This document shows, in pieces, positions 23,542-31,676 of a DNA stretch of 57,284 nt (positions are counted from its first letter, which is position 1; each line of letters begins with the position of its first letter). Under the pieces are notes generated by a model. That model did not search any database. It had not been told where the DNA came from and saw only the letters and a program-made list of their open reading frames with translations. This DNA is from an uncultured Clostridia bacterium. GTDB taxonomy: Bacteria; Bacillota; Clostridia; Oscillospirales; Acutalibacteraceae. A program made the translations under genes and the position numbers. The stretch is taken from contig CAMHHL010000005.1 in assembly GCA_946184925.1 (NCBI GenBank), positions 1 through 57,284 of the forward strand, read 5' to 3'.

Positions 23542-24153
23542 TTATTTTTTTGACAAAACCTTTTTCTGCCATGAGACTTTGCCGCATTGCGGACATTTCA
23601 TCCGTCGGGTACGTCCCATGTGCGGCGCCCACAGTACGCTTTTAAAGGTCGGCACATAGCAGTTGCCGCATTCGGCGCATTCATAATAACCCGCCGTTTG
23701 CTCGATGCGTAGGGCAAAGACCATGCTGACAATAAACGGAATGAAAGCGGCGAGTATCAGGACAATGCGCGCCCAGGCAGGCATATTGATAAAGCTTGCC
23801 GCCAATACGGCGCCGAATAAAATAATGCTCGCCAATACGCCGATCAGGATTTCCAGCGAAAGCAGCTTTTTGTCGGTCGTTTCCTTTTGCTGAGCCATTT
23901 CCATCAACAGCCGTTCGGATGTTTCCTTGTAGTTCTCCATTACGATAACCTCCCCGTTCAGTAAATCGTTGACGGTGATATCCAGCAGCGCGCACAGCTC
24001 CGGCATCAGCGCGACGTCGGGCAGCGACTTGCCTGTTTCCCATTTGGACACCGCCCTGTCAGTGATGCGCAGCTGCTCCGCCAACTGCAATTGCGTCATA
24101 TGATTTGCTTTACGCCGTTCGGCGATAAAGCGTCCGATTTTCATTTGATCCAT
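23542..24153 (-). CDS. XRE-family regulator with membrane anchor and zinc ribbon
   Basis: A 203-residue protein with an N-terminal Cro/C1-type helix-turn-helix (residues 6-60, TQLQLAEQLRITDRAVSKWETGKSLPD), two hydrophobic helices at about 100-121 and 126-148, and a C-terminal zinc ribbon with CxxC pairs at 159/162 and 187/190. DNA-binding proteins of this layout occur in many Firmicutes as membrane-tethered regulators, but their signals are mostly unknown. The ATG at 24153 is preceded by GGGAGG. A TACAAT -10 with TTGCTT -35 (17-nt spacer) lies upstream. It is a single-gene unit. Confidence 0.85.
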   Translation of the reverse strand: MDQMKIGRFIAERRKANHMTQLQLAEQLRITDRAVSKWETGKSLPDVALMPELCALLDITVNDLLNGEVIVMENYKETSERLLMEMAQQKETTDKKLLSLEILIGVLASIILFGAVLAASFINMPAWARIVLILAAFIPFIVSMVFALRIEQTAGYYECAECGNCYVPTFKSVLWAPHMGRTRRMKCPQCGKVSWQKKVLSKK

Positions 24154-24242
24154 TGTGACGACCTCCCTTCACTGTTATTGTAGTCCTTCTCCGCCAAAAA
24201 AGCAACAAACCATCAGTTGAGTGGTGTAAAAATCGCAAAAAA

Positions 24243-24273
24243 GCTGCCGCAAAATCTTTCGATCTGCGACAGC
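24243..24273 (-). terminator. terminator of the YbjN-like gene
   Basis: Stem GCTGCCGCA/TGCGACAGC with one mismatch, followed on the minus strand by TTTTTT. It lies 14 nt past the stop codon. Confidence 0.75.
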
Positions 24274-24286
24274 CCGTTCTTTATGC

Positions 24287-25261
24287 TTATTCTTCGTTGA
24301 GTTCTTTGAGGAAGTTTTTGAGGCTTATGTAGCCCTTGTTGAGCTCGAGGAACCTGTCGTTGAACGCCTCAACGGTGTTTAGCGAGCATTTTATCATATA
24401 CCTGAGAAGCTCATCGCTGATACCGCTCTCAAAATACGGCGCGGTCATCTTGAACGAAACGCGGCTCTCGTCGGAAATCCATCCGAACGAACCGTCAATC
24501 AGGCGGTTGCTCACCGCGCACGCCGCAACAGCTACGTCGCTCTCCTTTGTTCTGCGCATAAATATCGGAATCGGGGAATTCAGCACGACAACCCTTCCGT
24601 ACATATCGACGTGCATCTCGAAGCTCATCGGGACATCCTCGCCGATAATATCGAACCACGCCCTGAGCGTATCATCGTTGCGCTTGACAGCATAGCCGAG
24701 CCTGCCGAGCTTCAGACAGAGCTCATCAAAAAACTCCTGCGCCTGCATTACCCTGCCGGGCTGAATCGAAACGGAGGTGTACGCCTTCTGCTCCTTGCGG
24801 AGAATCGCAAAGAAATCCCTCATACCGAGCTCACCCTCGGCGAGATCCTTTAGGCGGCGCTTTATGGTATTGACTGTCTCAAAAGCACGCGCGAGCATAT
24901 AATATACCAGTGGGTCGTTCTCGTCCCTGACGAGGGGATTTCCGCTTATACGGAACACGACCTCGCCCGTGTCGATATCATAGTCAAAGCTGCCGCCGGA
25001 AAGCGAAGCGTTGAGAACGCTCACGGCATAGGAAAAATCCCTGCTCTGCTCCTTCGGCACAATCAGGCTGATTGCGGAATAAAGGAGAATGAGCCCCCTG
25101 TCGCCGTCAACGTTGAAGGTCATCGCCTCGGACGCTTCACGGTTGCCGACAAGAACGTCGATTGTGTACTCCGCGTTGTTCGCGCTGAGAACGGTGATTT
25201 TCTTGGCGTTGAGAGCGTCGAGTATGTAGTTGTAGATTTTTTCCGCGTTATTATTAATCAT
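24287..25261 (-). CDS. conserved hypothetical, YbjN/secretion-chaperone-like fold
   Basis: A 324-residue soluble protein without signal peptide or membrane helix. Residues ~1-160 and ~170-310 look like two tandem copies of an alpha/beta unit: each contains a strand pair such as FDYDIDTGEVVFRISGN or FEMHVDMYGRVVVLNSP followed by a long helix (DPLVYYMLARAFETVNTIKRRL; SDELLRYMIKCSLNTVEAFNDRF). This helix-strand pattern recalls YbjN-like domains, but the match is by eye and weak. The start is the ATG at 25261 with GGGGAAG upstream. It is transcribed alone and ends at a terminator. Function unknown. Confidence 0.65.
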   Translation of the reverse strand: MINNNAEKIYNYILDALNAKKITVLSANNAEYTIDVLVGNREASEAMTFNVDGDRGLILLYSAISLIVPKEQSRDFSYAVSVLNASLSGGSFDYDIDTGEVVFRISGNPLVRDENDPLVYYMLARAFETVNTIKRRLKDLAEGELGMRDFFAILRKEQKAYTSVSIQPGRVMQAQEFFDELCLKLGRLGYAVKRNDDTLRAWFDIIGEDVPMSFEMHVDMYGRVVVLNSPIPIFMRRTKESDVAVAACAVSNRLIDGSFGWISDESRVSFKMTAPYFESGISDELLRYMIKCSLNTVEAFNDRFLELNKGYISLKNFLKELNEE

Positions 25262-25484
25262 AAGCAATCTTCCCCGGTAAGCGTCCGAATTTCGGAAACC
25301 GTTCTGAATCCGTAATGAACCCTGATTATTATACAGTATCTCATGCAAAGAAACGCTTTCTTTGCGTGAGCAGATTTCTAAAGGTTTACTGAATCAAAAT
25401 TCAGATTTTGTGCCAAAACACAATCCTAAAAACATTATATACAAAGCTGTCGAAAAACACAAGTGTTTTTTGCTCCGAAGCACA

Positions 25485-25700
25485 TCACGCCACGCCCATA
25501 ATACGTGAGAGGCTGCGCGAGGGATAGTTGTTGAAATATGAAACGTTGATTTCGCCCTCGGGTGAAAAATCCTCGAGCTCTCTCGAAGTGTAGCAATCGG
25601 CGCTGTTCACTCTGCCGTCGGCGCAAAAGCGCTCGAAAGCCTCAATCCCATTGTCAAATAATCTGTTCTGTGCGATTTCGAAAATTGTTGCCGAATACAT
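25485..25700 (-). CDS. small hypothetical protein, 71 residues
   Basis: A short frame starting MYSATIFEIAQNRLFDNGIEAFERFC, mixed charge, no membrane segment. It is supported by a good Shine-Dalgarno (GAGAGAGG, 8-nt spacing) and a TATAAT-like -10 about 60 nt upstream, and no longer frame competes on either strand. The flanks (25262-25484 and 25701-25865) hold no other gene; an AAAACAC-aa-GTGTTTT hairpin near 25455 may end the transcript. I do not recognise the family. Confidence 0.5.
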   Translation of the reverse strand: MYSATIFEIAQNRLFDNGIEAFERFCADGRVNSADCYTSRELEDFSPEGEINVSYFNNYPSRSLSRIMGVA

Positions 25701-25837
25701 AATTTTTACCTCTCTCCGGTATTATTTCAGCCGCCCTGCGACTGATTACATTTTTATTATACCTTTTTCGCTGTACAATAAAACGGACAGTGGTTCGGCT
25801 CAGGACGCAAAAAAGGCGGCTCAGGGCACAAAAAACA

Positions 25838-25858
25838 GAGCCCCCGAAAAGGAGGCTC
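25838..25858 (-). terminator. terminator of the zinc-ribbon protein gene
   Basis: Stem GAGCCCCC/GGAGGCTC (one G-U pair) with a 5-nt loop, followed by TGTTTTTTG on the minus strand, 8 nt past the stop. Confidence 0.82.
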
Positions 25859-25865
25859 CGAATGA

Positions 25866-27305
25866 TTAAGCAACAGTGATTATGTTGTTGTTTGACGCGT
25901 CGAGATAGCTCTTGAGAGTTTTTGCGTCGAGCTTTTTGCTGTAGACAGTGTAGTAATAGAACCTGTCGCTCTCAAGCTCTGTGCAATTGAACTTGCCGCC
26001 GGAGAGATAGCAGTCGTTGAGAACTACATACTTGAGCGGATAGGATTTTTGCGAGGTATCCTTGCCGAAAACAACAACCCTGTTCTTCCAGTATGTGCTC
26101 TTCTTAGGCTTGAGGAATACAACCTTCTTGACGCTGAACTTCTTGTTATCGTAGTTTTTCTTGGCGACCTTTTTAATCTCCGAGAGGTGCTTCTTCGCCT
26201 CGGCGGCGGTGAGCCCCTTGTCGCCTTTGAGCTTGACGGAGCCCTTCATCGTCTTGATAATCAGCGGAGTACCCTTAATCATATATGTGGTGTAATCGCT
26301 GTCGATGTTGCGAAGGTTCTCGTCGTAGGAATTGATGCTGAACTCAACCTCTTCGCCCTTTTTGCCGCTGTAATAGCCGGTTCCGTAGCTGAGCTTGACG
26401 ACTTCCTTGCCGTCCTTTTTGACGGATATTTTATACGCCTTTTTCTCGTCCTTGTTATCGCCGGCGAGCTTTAGGGTGTAGGTGTCGTTAACCTTGTATT
26501 CGCCGTCCTTAAAGTGGAGCTTGACGCCGTAATCCTTGAAGCCGGTGCTGTAGGTGAGCTTTTTGAGCTCGCTTATCGGGTCGATGTTGACCGGGTCTTC
26601 AACGGTTATTCCGGCGGATTTAATCTGCTGTGAGAGCTTGAGAGTGTAGTAGCCGCTCTCGGTGTCCTTAAACTTGACGCCCATATCCTTCTCGAAATCC
26701 TTGAAAGGCTCTTCGAAAGAACTATTAACATACCAGTCAAGCTTCACCTTGATGGTGTCATTCTTATTATAAGTTTTGCCGTACTCATAGTCCTCGTTGT
26801 TGATAAAAACAAAGCCTGCAAGTCTGTCCTCAAATCTGCTTTGTGACATCTTGTCCTTGCTGTCGCCGACTATGTCCTTGTACATTTTGTCGGTGTCGAG
26901 CTTGACGTCGCCCTCGATGAAACCGTCGACAAACTCCTTGCCCGTAAAATTAAAGGTAATGTACTCTTTGACGTCGACTTCCTTGGTGCCGAAACTCGGG
27001 AACACAACCATGACAAGAACAAGAACAATCGCTAATACAGCAACGACCGCGGCTCCAATCGCGATGATGCCCTTGGTAAGACGGAACTGCTTTTTGAGCT
27101 GTTGCTCCGCTTCCTGTTGAGCTGCGTTCATGGGCGCGCCGTTGAGATATGTTGACTGTTGATTGGGCTGCGGCTCGGGCTGAGGAGCAGTCTGCCAAGC
27201 GGCAGGCTCCTGCTGAGGCTCGGTCTGCTCCACCGGAGCACCGCAACCGTGACAGAATTTTGCGCCGTCCTCGAGCTTGGTTCCGCAATTAGTACAAAAA
27301 CTCAT
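25866..27305 (-). CDS. zinc-ribbon membrane protein with large extracytoplasmic region
   Basis: A 479-residue protein. Residues 1-25 are a zinc ribbon (CTNC..CHGC), followed by a Gln/Pro-rich linker to about 70, one membrane helix at about 79-103, and ~375 residues outside the membrane rich in Lys and Tyr. The outer part has repeated strand-like blocks of the DTIKVKLDWYV/YTLKLSQQI type and no known catalytic motif. It resembles the broad group of zinc-ribbon-anchored proteins of gut Firmicutes with unknown function. It has its own promoter (27336-27364) and terminator. Confidence 0.8.
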   Translation of the reverse strand: MSFCTNCGTKLEDGAKFCHGCGAPVEQTEPQQEPAAWQTAPQPEPQPNQQSTYLNGAPMNAAQQEAEQQLKKQFRLTKGIIAIGAAVVAVLAIVLVLVMVVFPSFGTKEVDVKEYITFNFTGKEFVDGFIEGDVKLDTDKMYKDIVGDSKDKMSQSRFEDRLAGFVFINNEDYEYGKTYNKNDTIKVKLDWYVNSSFEEPFKDFEKDMGVKFKDTESGYYTLKLSQQIKSAGITVEDPVNIDPISELKKLTYSTGFKDYGVKLHFKDGEYKVNDTYTLKLAGDNKDEKKAYKISVKKDGKEVVKLSYGTGYYSGKKGEEVEFSINSYDENLRNIDSDYTTYMIKGTPLIIKTMKGSVKLKGDKGLTAAEAKKHLSEIKKVAKKNYDNKKFSVKKVVFLKPKKSTYWKNRVVVFGKDTSQKSYPLKYVVLNDCYLSGGKFNCTELESDRFYYYTVYSKKLDAKTLKSYLDASNNNIITVA

Positions 27306-27335
27306 TTTTCTACCTCCTGAATTTCCTTTTTTATA

Positions 27336-27364
27336 ATTTTATGATATCAGCACGCGAAAGTCAA
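27336..27364 (-). promoter_or_regulatory. promoter of the zinc-ribbon protein gene
   Basis: Minus-strand TTGACT (27359-27364), 17 nt, TAAAAT (27336-27341). Confidence 0.7.
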
Positions 27365-27506
27365 CCTAAATCAACATATTTGTGACAGTTGACAATCTTG
27401 TGCGCCCCCAAAAAGCCGCGGATTGTGTTTTTGCCGCCGAATTGTGAACAGAGAGTTTAATCAGGATGATTTCACGAAAATATTTCGTCATATTGATTGA
27501 AAAATA

Positions 27507-27535
27507 TTGTCAAAATTTGTTGAATGTGATATAGT
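27507..27535 (+). promoter_or_regulatory. promoter of the DUF1015 gene
   Basis: TTGTCA (27507-27512), 17 nt, TATAGT (27530-27535). The ATG is 21 nt downstream of the -10 box, so the leader is very short. Confidence 0.7.
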
Positions 27536-27555
27536 AAAAAAGATGGGGTGATACA

Positions 27556-28743
27556 ATGAAGCATTTCTTTCCGGCAGACATACTGCTCCCGAAGAAGAAC
27601 CTCGAGGAGTGGGCTGTCGTAGCATGTGACCAGTACACATCCGAGCCCGAATACTGGCAGGACGTAGAAAAAATTGTTGACGGAAAACCTTCCGCTCTCA
27701 ATATTATCCTTCCCGAGGTTTACCTCAAAAAGGACAACACCGAAAAAATCAACGAAATCAACGCCACCATGCAGAAATATATTGACGACGGCGTTTTTGA
27801 GGAACACAAGGACTCGATGGTGTTCGTTGAGCGTGAGGCTCACGGCACAATACGCCGCGGTATCGTCGGGCTTGTTGACCTTGAGGAATATGAATACACA
27901 AAGGGAGCCGACTCACTCATCAGAGCCACCGAAGCAACGGTAATCGACAGACTTCCGCCGCGTGTTCAAATCCGAAAGAACGCTCCGCTCGAGATGCCCC
28001 ACATTCTGCTTTTGATTGACGACCCGGGGCGCACCGTAGTTGAGCCGCTGAAAAACCGCAAGTACGACTACACTCCCGCGTATGACTTCAAGCTGATGAA
28101 GAACGGCGGCAGAATCAAGGGCTGGTTCCTCGACAAAAAGAATATCGAGGCGGTTCAGGACGCGCTTGACGGACTGCTTTCGGGCAACCATGACCTGCTC
28201 TTCGCGGTCGGCGACGGAAACCATTCGCTCGCAACCGCAAAGGAGTGCTATAATCTCTCGAAAAATCCTCTCGCGAGATACGCTCTCGTAGAGATTGTAA
28301 ATATTCACGACGAAAGTATTCAGTTTGAGCCGATTTACCGCGTGCTGTTCAACGTTGATGAATGGGACTTCATCAAGAGCTTTGAGGAATACACCGAGGA
28401 GCACGGCGAGCACCGCTTCCAGCGCTTTAACTTCCTGACAGCAGGCGCGATGGGAAGCCTTACTGTTCAGGCGACGGCAAAGCTGCCGATCGGAACGCTG
28501 CAGTCGTTCATCGACATCTACGCCGAGGATCACCCGGAGATGACTGTCGATTATATCCACGGCGACAAGGTTGTTCAATCGCTTTGCAAGGAAAAGGGCA
28601 CGCTCGGCTTTATTTATGACGGAATGTCAAAATCGGAGCTCTTCCCCGCGATTAAGGCTGACGGCTCGCTGCCGCGCAAGACCTTCTCAATGGGACACGC
28701 TGCCGACAAGAGATTTTATGTCGAAGCAAGAAAAATCAAATAA
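27556..28743 (+). CDS. DUF1015 family protein
   Basis: A 395-residue soluble protein of the DUF1015 family, recognised by its N-terminal DQYTSEPEYWQDVE, the mid-region RRGIVGLVDLEEYEY, RATEATVIDRLPPRVQIRKNAPLEMPH and the family hallmark FAVGDGNHSLATAK. Members often sit near serine or amino-acid metabolism genes and are thought to bind a nucleotide or ATP-like ligand, but no activity is firmly established for this branch. Here the gene stands alone with a promoter at 27507 and a terminator at 28762, so the context adds no clue. Confidence 0.88.
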   Translation: MKHFFPADILLPKKNLEEWAVVACDQYTSEPEYWQDVEKIVDGKPSALNIILPEVYLKKDNTEKINEINATMQKYIDDGVFEEHKDSMVFVEREAHGTIRRGIVGLVDLEEYEYTKGADSLIRATEATVIDRLPPRVQIRKNAPLEMPHILLLIDDPGRTVVEPLKNRKYDYTPAYDFKLMKNGGRIKGWFLDKKNIEAVQDALDGLLSGNHDLLFAVGDGNHSLATAKECYNLSKNPLARYALVEIVNIHDESIQFEPIYRVLFNVDEWDFIKSFEEYTEEHGEHRFQRFNFLTAGAMGSLTVQATAKLPIGTLQSFIDIYAEDHPEMTVDYIHGDKVVQSLCKEKGTLGFIYDGMSKSELFPAIKADGSLPRKTFSMGHAADKRFYVEARKIK

Positions 28744-28761
28744 GTATTATAGATTATCAGA

Positions 28762-28784
28762 GCCGTCGCTTAATCAGCGGCGGC
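28762..28784 (+). terminator. terminator of the DUF1015 gene
   Basis: Stem GCCGTCGC/GCGGCGGC with a 7-nt loop followed by TTTTGC. Confidence 0.8.
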
Positions 28785-28815
28785 TTTTGCTATATCGCAT
28801 TTCATGCATAATCCC

Positions 28816-29114
28816 TGACAGGAGCAGTCACGTAACAGGGTAGAGAGAGAAAAAACGCAGGATAGAACACAGGGCACAGCCCAAACAAAACATCGGATAG
28901 GAGCACGCAAGCCAAAAGGGTAGAGATTGGCAGTCGGGGCTCCCGACCGTCGGATAGGACAGCAAGTCACAGCTCAAACAAAACGTCGGATAGGAGCACT
29001 CAAGCCAAAAGGGTAGAGATTGGCAGTCGGGGCTCCCGACCGTCGGATAGGAACAGTTGTCACAGCCCAAACAAAACCCTTGACAGGAGCAGTCACGTAA
29101 CAGGGTAGAGAGAG
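28816..29114 (-). repeat. dispersed repeat family A, locus 2 (93-nt tandem units, direct-repeat ends)
   Basis: The locus is bounded by identical 34-nt direct repeats at 28816-28849 and 29081-29114 (TGACAGGAGCAGTCACGTAA..). Inside, a 93-nt unit beginning GCCAAAAGGGTAGAG occurs at 28911 and 29004; each contains the hairpin GTCGGG-gct-CCCGAC (first at 28933-28947). The motif CGGATAGGA recurs several times, and the order of modules matches loci 1 and 3 read in reverse. Confidence 0.85.
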
Positions 29115-29122
29115 TAAAAAAG

Positions 29123-29153
29123 GAAAACGCCGGGCGCTGGGCTCGGCGTTTTC
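29123..29153. terminator. hairpin beside repeat locus 2
   Basis: 10-bp stem GAAAACGCCG/CGGCGTTTTC with an 11-nt loop. TTTTTT follows on the minus strand and TTCTTTG on the plus strand, so it could stop transcription both ways. Confidence 0.65.
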
Positions 29154-29185
29154 TTTGTTCAAAAAAGAAAATGAGGGGTACAAAT

Positions 29186-29257
29186 TGTAAGTCTCTGAGT
29201 CGACTTACAGAGGAGGGTAGAACGTACTCAGCAGTTGCGGATCTGCTTTTGAGTACG
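29186..29257 (+). other. pair of hairpins upstream of lexA
   Basis: TGTAAGTC/GACTTACA (29186-29193 with 29202-29209) is followed by CGTACTCA/TGAGTACG (29223-29230 with 29250-29257), which holds an inner GCAG/CTGC stem. No coding frame is present. It could be a small RNA, the end of one, or part of the repeat element. Confidence 0.5.
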
Positions 29258-29382
29258 GTTATATTAAAACACACAAATATGAAGATTGTGTGAAGTTAGA
29301 TTGAATTTGTGCTGAAAAAACGAACGCAAAAATGTACGGAAAGCAGCTTTTGTTCATTCGGAAAATTTTTTGACGAAAAGCG

Positions 29383-29421
29383 GAAACAAATGTTTACTTT
29401 TTGCGCACAATATGTTATTAT
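29383..29421 (+). promoter_or_regulatory. lexA promoter with LexA box
   Basis: TTTACT (29393-29398), 17 nt, TATTAT (29416-29421). The core AAC-AAAT-GTTT (29385-29395) matches the Gram-positive LexA pattern AACRNRYGTTY and overlaps the -35 box, as expected for autoregulation. Confidence 0.7.
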
Positions 29422-29456
29422 AAAGGAAACAGCACAAGATGCTTGGAGGGATTGTT

Positions 29457-30044
29457 ATGAAGCCTTTGACAAAAAAACAGCAGGCTGTGTATGATTATCT
29501 TGTTGAATGCACGGAGCAGGGACGTGTCCCGTCCGTGAGGGAGATTTGCCGCGACGTCGGTTTGAAATCGACCTCAACCGCGCATATTTACCTCAAGGTT
29601 CTCGAGGAGCACGGACTGATTGAGCGCGACGCCGGTCTGAACCGCTGCATCCGCGTGGTCGGCGAGACAAGCGCCAAAAGCGTTCCCGTGCTCGGAAATG
29701 TCGCCGCCGGCAACCCGATTGTCGCGATTGAGGACGTCGAGGGATACGTTACCGTTGACAAAACGCTCAGCAGAGGCAAGGAGCTCTTCGCGCTGAGAGT
29801 TCAGGGCGAGAGTATGAAGAACGCCGGAATCCTTCCGGACGACATCCTCATTGTCCACCGCACGCCCGTAGCCGCGAACGGCGAGATCGTCGTTGCGCTC
29901 GTGGACGACAGCGCGACCGTCAAGCGCTTTTACAAGGAGAACGGACACTTCCGCCTTCAGCCCGAGAACGACGATTTTGAGCCGATTATTGTTGACGAGG
30001 TTGTGTTGCTCGGCAAGGTAATCTCCCTTGTGCGCAACTACTGA
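29457..30044 (+). CDS. lexA: LexA repressor
   Basis: Repressor of the SOS DNA-damage response that cleaves itself when stimulated by RecA filaments. The 195-residue protein has a winged-helix N-terminus (TKKQQAVYDYLVECTEQGRVPSVREICRDVGLKSTSTAHIYLKVLEEHG), the cleavage site Ala84-Gly85 in NVAAGNP, and the Ser119 (GESMKN) / Lys156 (ATVKRF) catalytic pair. The start is the ATG at 29457 with GGAGGG at 6-nt spacing. A LexA-box-like palindrome covers its promoter. It is monocistronic; no error-prone polymerase or recA lies nearby. Confidence 0.96.
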   Translation: MKPLTKKQQAVYDYLVECTEQGRVPSVREICRDVGLKSTSTAHIYLKVLEEHGLIERDAGLNRCIRVVGETSAKSVPVLGNVAAGNPIVAIEDVEGYVTVDKTLSRGKELFALRVQGESMKNAGILPDDILIVHRTPVAANGEIVVALVDDSATVKRFYKENGHFRLQPENDDFEPIIVDEVVLLGKVISLVRNY

Positions 30045-30091
30045 GCGCATGGCGGTTATCTGAAAATTGCCTGAAAATTGACCGAAGCTTG

Positions 30092-30120
30092 TTGTATTAT
30101 CGCCCCGGTTGTGATAGAAT
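30092..30120 (+). promoter_or_regulatory. promoter of the Yip1-like membrane protein gene
   Basis: TTGTAT (30092-30097), 17 nt, TAGAAT (30115-30120). Confidence 0.6.
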
Positions 30121-30143
30121 TAAGGCGTTCGGAGGTATAGTAT

Positions 30144-31022
30144 ATGAATAAATTTTGCACACAATGCGGCGCTGAGCTCGACGAGAACGGATTGTGCCCG
30201 AATTGTTCCGTAGATACAAAGGCGGCTCCGCATAAGGAAGCTGCGGCCGGACCGGAGACTGCCCCCGAGGCATCGCCCGAAAAGGCTCCAAAAGCCGAAC
30301 AAGGCGAGCCGGCACCTGCTCCGGAAAAAGCCCCTGCCGAGCCCGAAAAGGCGCCTGAAAATGAAAAGGAAGAGCCCAACGCACTCGCGATGACGATCAC
30401 CAAGGCGTGCGACTTCATCGCACACTTCTTCTCTAAGAAAACCGTTGACACAACGCTCGCCCAGCAGGATCAGAAATACCCGGTTTGGGCTGTTCTGCTT
30501 CCGCTTTACGCGATTGTGGAGGCGTTCAGCAGAACAATCAGCTTTCGCGCGTCGGACGGTTCCTCACTCGGCTTGAGCAGGATTTATTACGACATGGGAA
30601 TGAACTCCATCGAGGTGTTCTTCTTTGCGCTGGCGCTGGCGATACTCGTGTGCCTTGCATACAGCATCGCGCTGAGGGTTTATCTGAAAATCCTCAAGGT
30701 TGACACCACCTTCAAGGAGGCGGCGAACCTCACGATGGCGGCGTATATGCCGAACGCGATTGTTATGCTCGCGAACATCGTGCTGTTCGGAAACCTTCTC
30801 AGCGGACAGTCCACCGTCTCGACCTTCGGTATGGGAGGATTTGTGATTCTGCTGTTCGTGGGAGTATGCAAGATGCTCGGCGACAGAAAGCCGTTCTGGA
30901 GCTTTTTCCTGATGCTTTTGTGCGCGACGCTGCTCGCGGCAGGGCTGGGAATTATCCTCTACTCCCCTGTCATCATCACAAGAGGACTTGCAACGCTCTC
31001 GGGAGCATTTGCTTTTTCATAA
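30144..31022 (+). CDS. zinc-ribbon, Ala/Pro/Glu-rich linker, Yip1-like membrane protein
   Basis: A 292-residue protein. Residues 1-22 form a zinc ribbon (CTQC..CPNC); 23-80 are a low-complexity segment of repeated Pro-Glu-Lys-Ala blocks; from about 110 there are five predicted membrane helices of the kind found in Yip1-type domains. Similar zinc-ribbon plus membrane-domain proteins are frequent in Clostridia and remain uncharacterised. It shares the N-terminal design with the protein at 25866-27305. It has its own promoter, and a very strong terminator follows. Confidence 0.8.
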   Translation: MNKFCTQCGAELDENGLCPNCSVDTKAAPHKEAAAGPETAPEASPEKAPKAEQGEPAPAPEKAPAEPEKAPENEKEEPNALAMTITKACDFIAHFFSKKTVDTTLAQQDQKYPVWAVLLPLYAIVEAFSRTISFRASDGSSLGLSRIYYDMGMNSIEVFFFALALAILVCLAYSIALRVYLKILKVDTTFKEAANLTMAAYMPNAIVMLANIVLFGNLLSGQSTVSTFGMGGFVILLFVGVCKMLGDRKPFWSFFLMLLCATLLAAGLGIILYSPVIITRGLATLSGAFAFS

Positions 31023-31035
31023 AACCTGATATGTC

Positions 31036-31070
31036 AAATCGGAGATGCGAAAAACGCATCTCCGATTTTT
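31036..31070 (+). terminator. terminator after the Yip1-like gene
   Basis: Perfect 14-bp stem AAATCGGAGATGCG/CGCATCTCCGATTT with an AAAAA loop and TT after it. Confidence 0.88.
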
Positions 31071-31113
31071 ATGATCCGATATAATACGGCACTATGTCGG
31101 CATAGTCTCCGTT

Positions 31114-31662
31114 TTACTCCCTGTTGTATTTCCGGGCTTCCGACTCGTAGATGTTGTTTCCCTCGCAGTCCACCGCGACAATGCAGGGGAAATCCTCAAC
31201 GGTGTAACGCCTGACTGATTCGGTTCCCAAGTCCTCATAGCAGATTGGCTCGGTTTTCTTTATGCTCTTTGCTATGAGAGCGGCGGCACCGCCGATTGCA
31301 GCGAAGTAAACGGCGTGGTTGCGGACAATCGCGTCTATAACCTCGGCGTTTCGGGCGCCCTTGCCGACCATTCCCTTGAGCCCCATATCGAGCAGGGTGG
31401 GAGCGTATTTATCCATTCTGTAGCTTGATGTCGGGCCGGCAGGACCGACTGCGTAACCCGGCTTTGCCGGAGCGGGACCGACGTAGTAAATCGTCTCGCC
31501 GCCGATTTCAACCGGGAGCGGCTCGCCGTTTTGCGCCAGCTCAAAAAGTCTTTTATGCGCCGCGTCGCGGCCTGTTATCATTGTGCCGGTGAGCAGAACG
31601 CTGTCGCCGGCTTTAAGTGTACTGATTTGTTCATCTGTCAGCGGAAGTGTGATTTTTTTCAT
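31114..31662 (-). CDS. fumB: fumarate hydratase class I, beta subunit
   Basis: A 182-residue C-terminal subunit of the two-part iron-sulfur hydro-lyase that interconverts fumarate and malate (tartrate dehydratase is a close relative). Motifs: GTMITGRDAAHKRL, YYVGPAPAKPGYAVGPAGPTSSYRMD and GKGARNAEVIDAI, all typical of the beta subunit. It follows the alpha subunit by 14 nt, so the pair form an operon. The gene symbol is used loosely for the beta chain. In anaerobes the enzyme serves reductive or branched TCA reactions and can recover fumarate from argininosuccinate lyase. Confidence 0.9.
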   Translation of the reverse strand: MKKITLPLTDEQISTLKAGDSVLLTGTMITGRDAAHKRLFELAQNGEPLPVEIGGETIYYVGPAPAKPGYAVGPAGPTSSYRMDKYAPTLLDMGLKGMVGKGARNAEVIDAIVRNHAVYFAAIGGAAALIAKSIKKTEPICYEDLGTESVRRYTVEDFPCIVAVDCEGNNIYESEARKYNRE

Positions 31663-31676
31663 CTCGTCTCCTCCTC

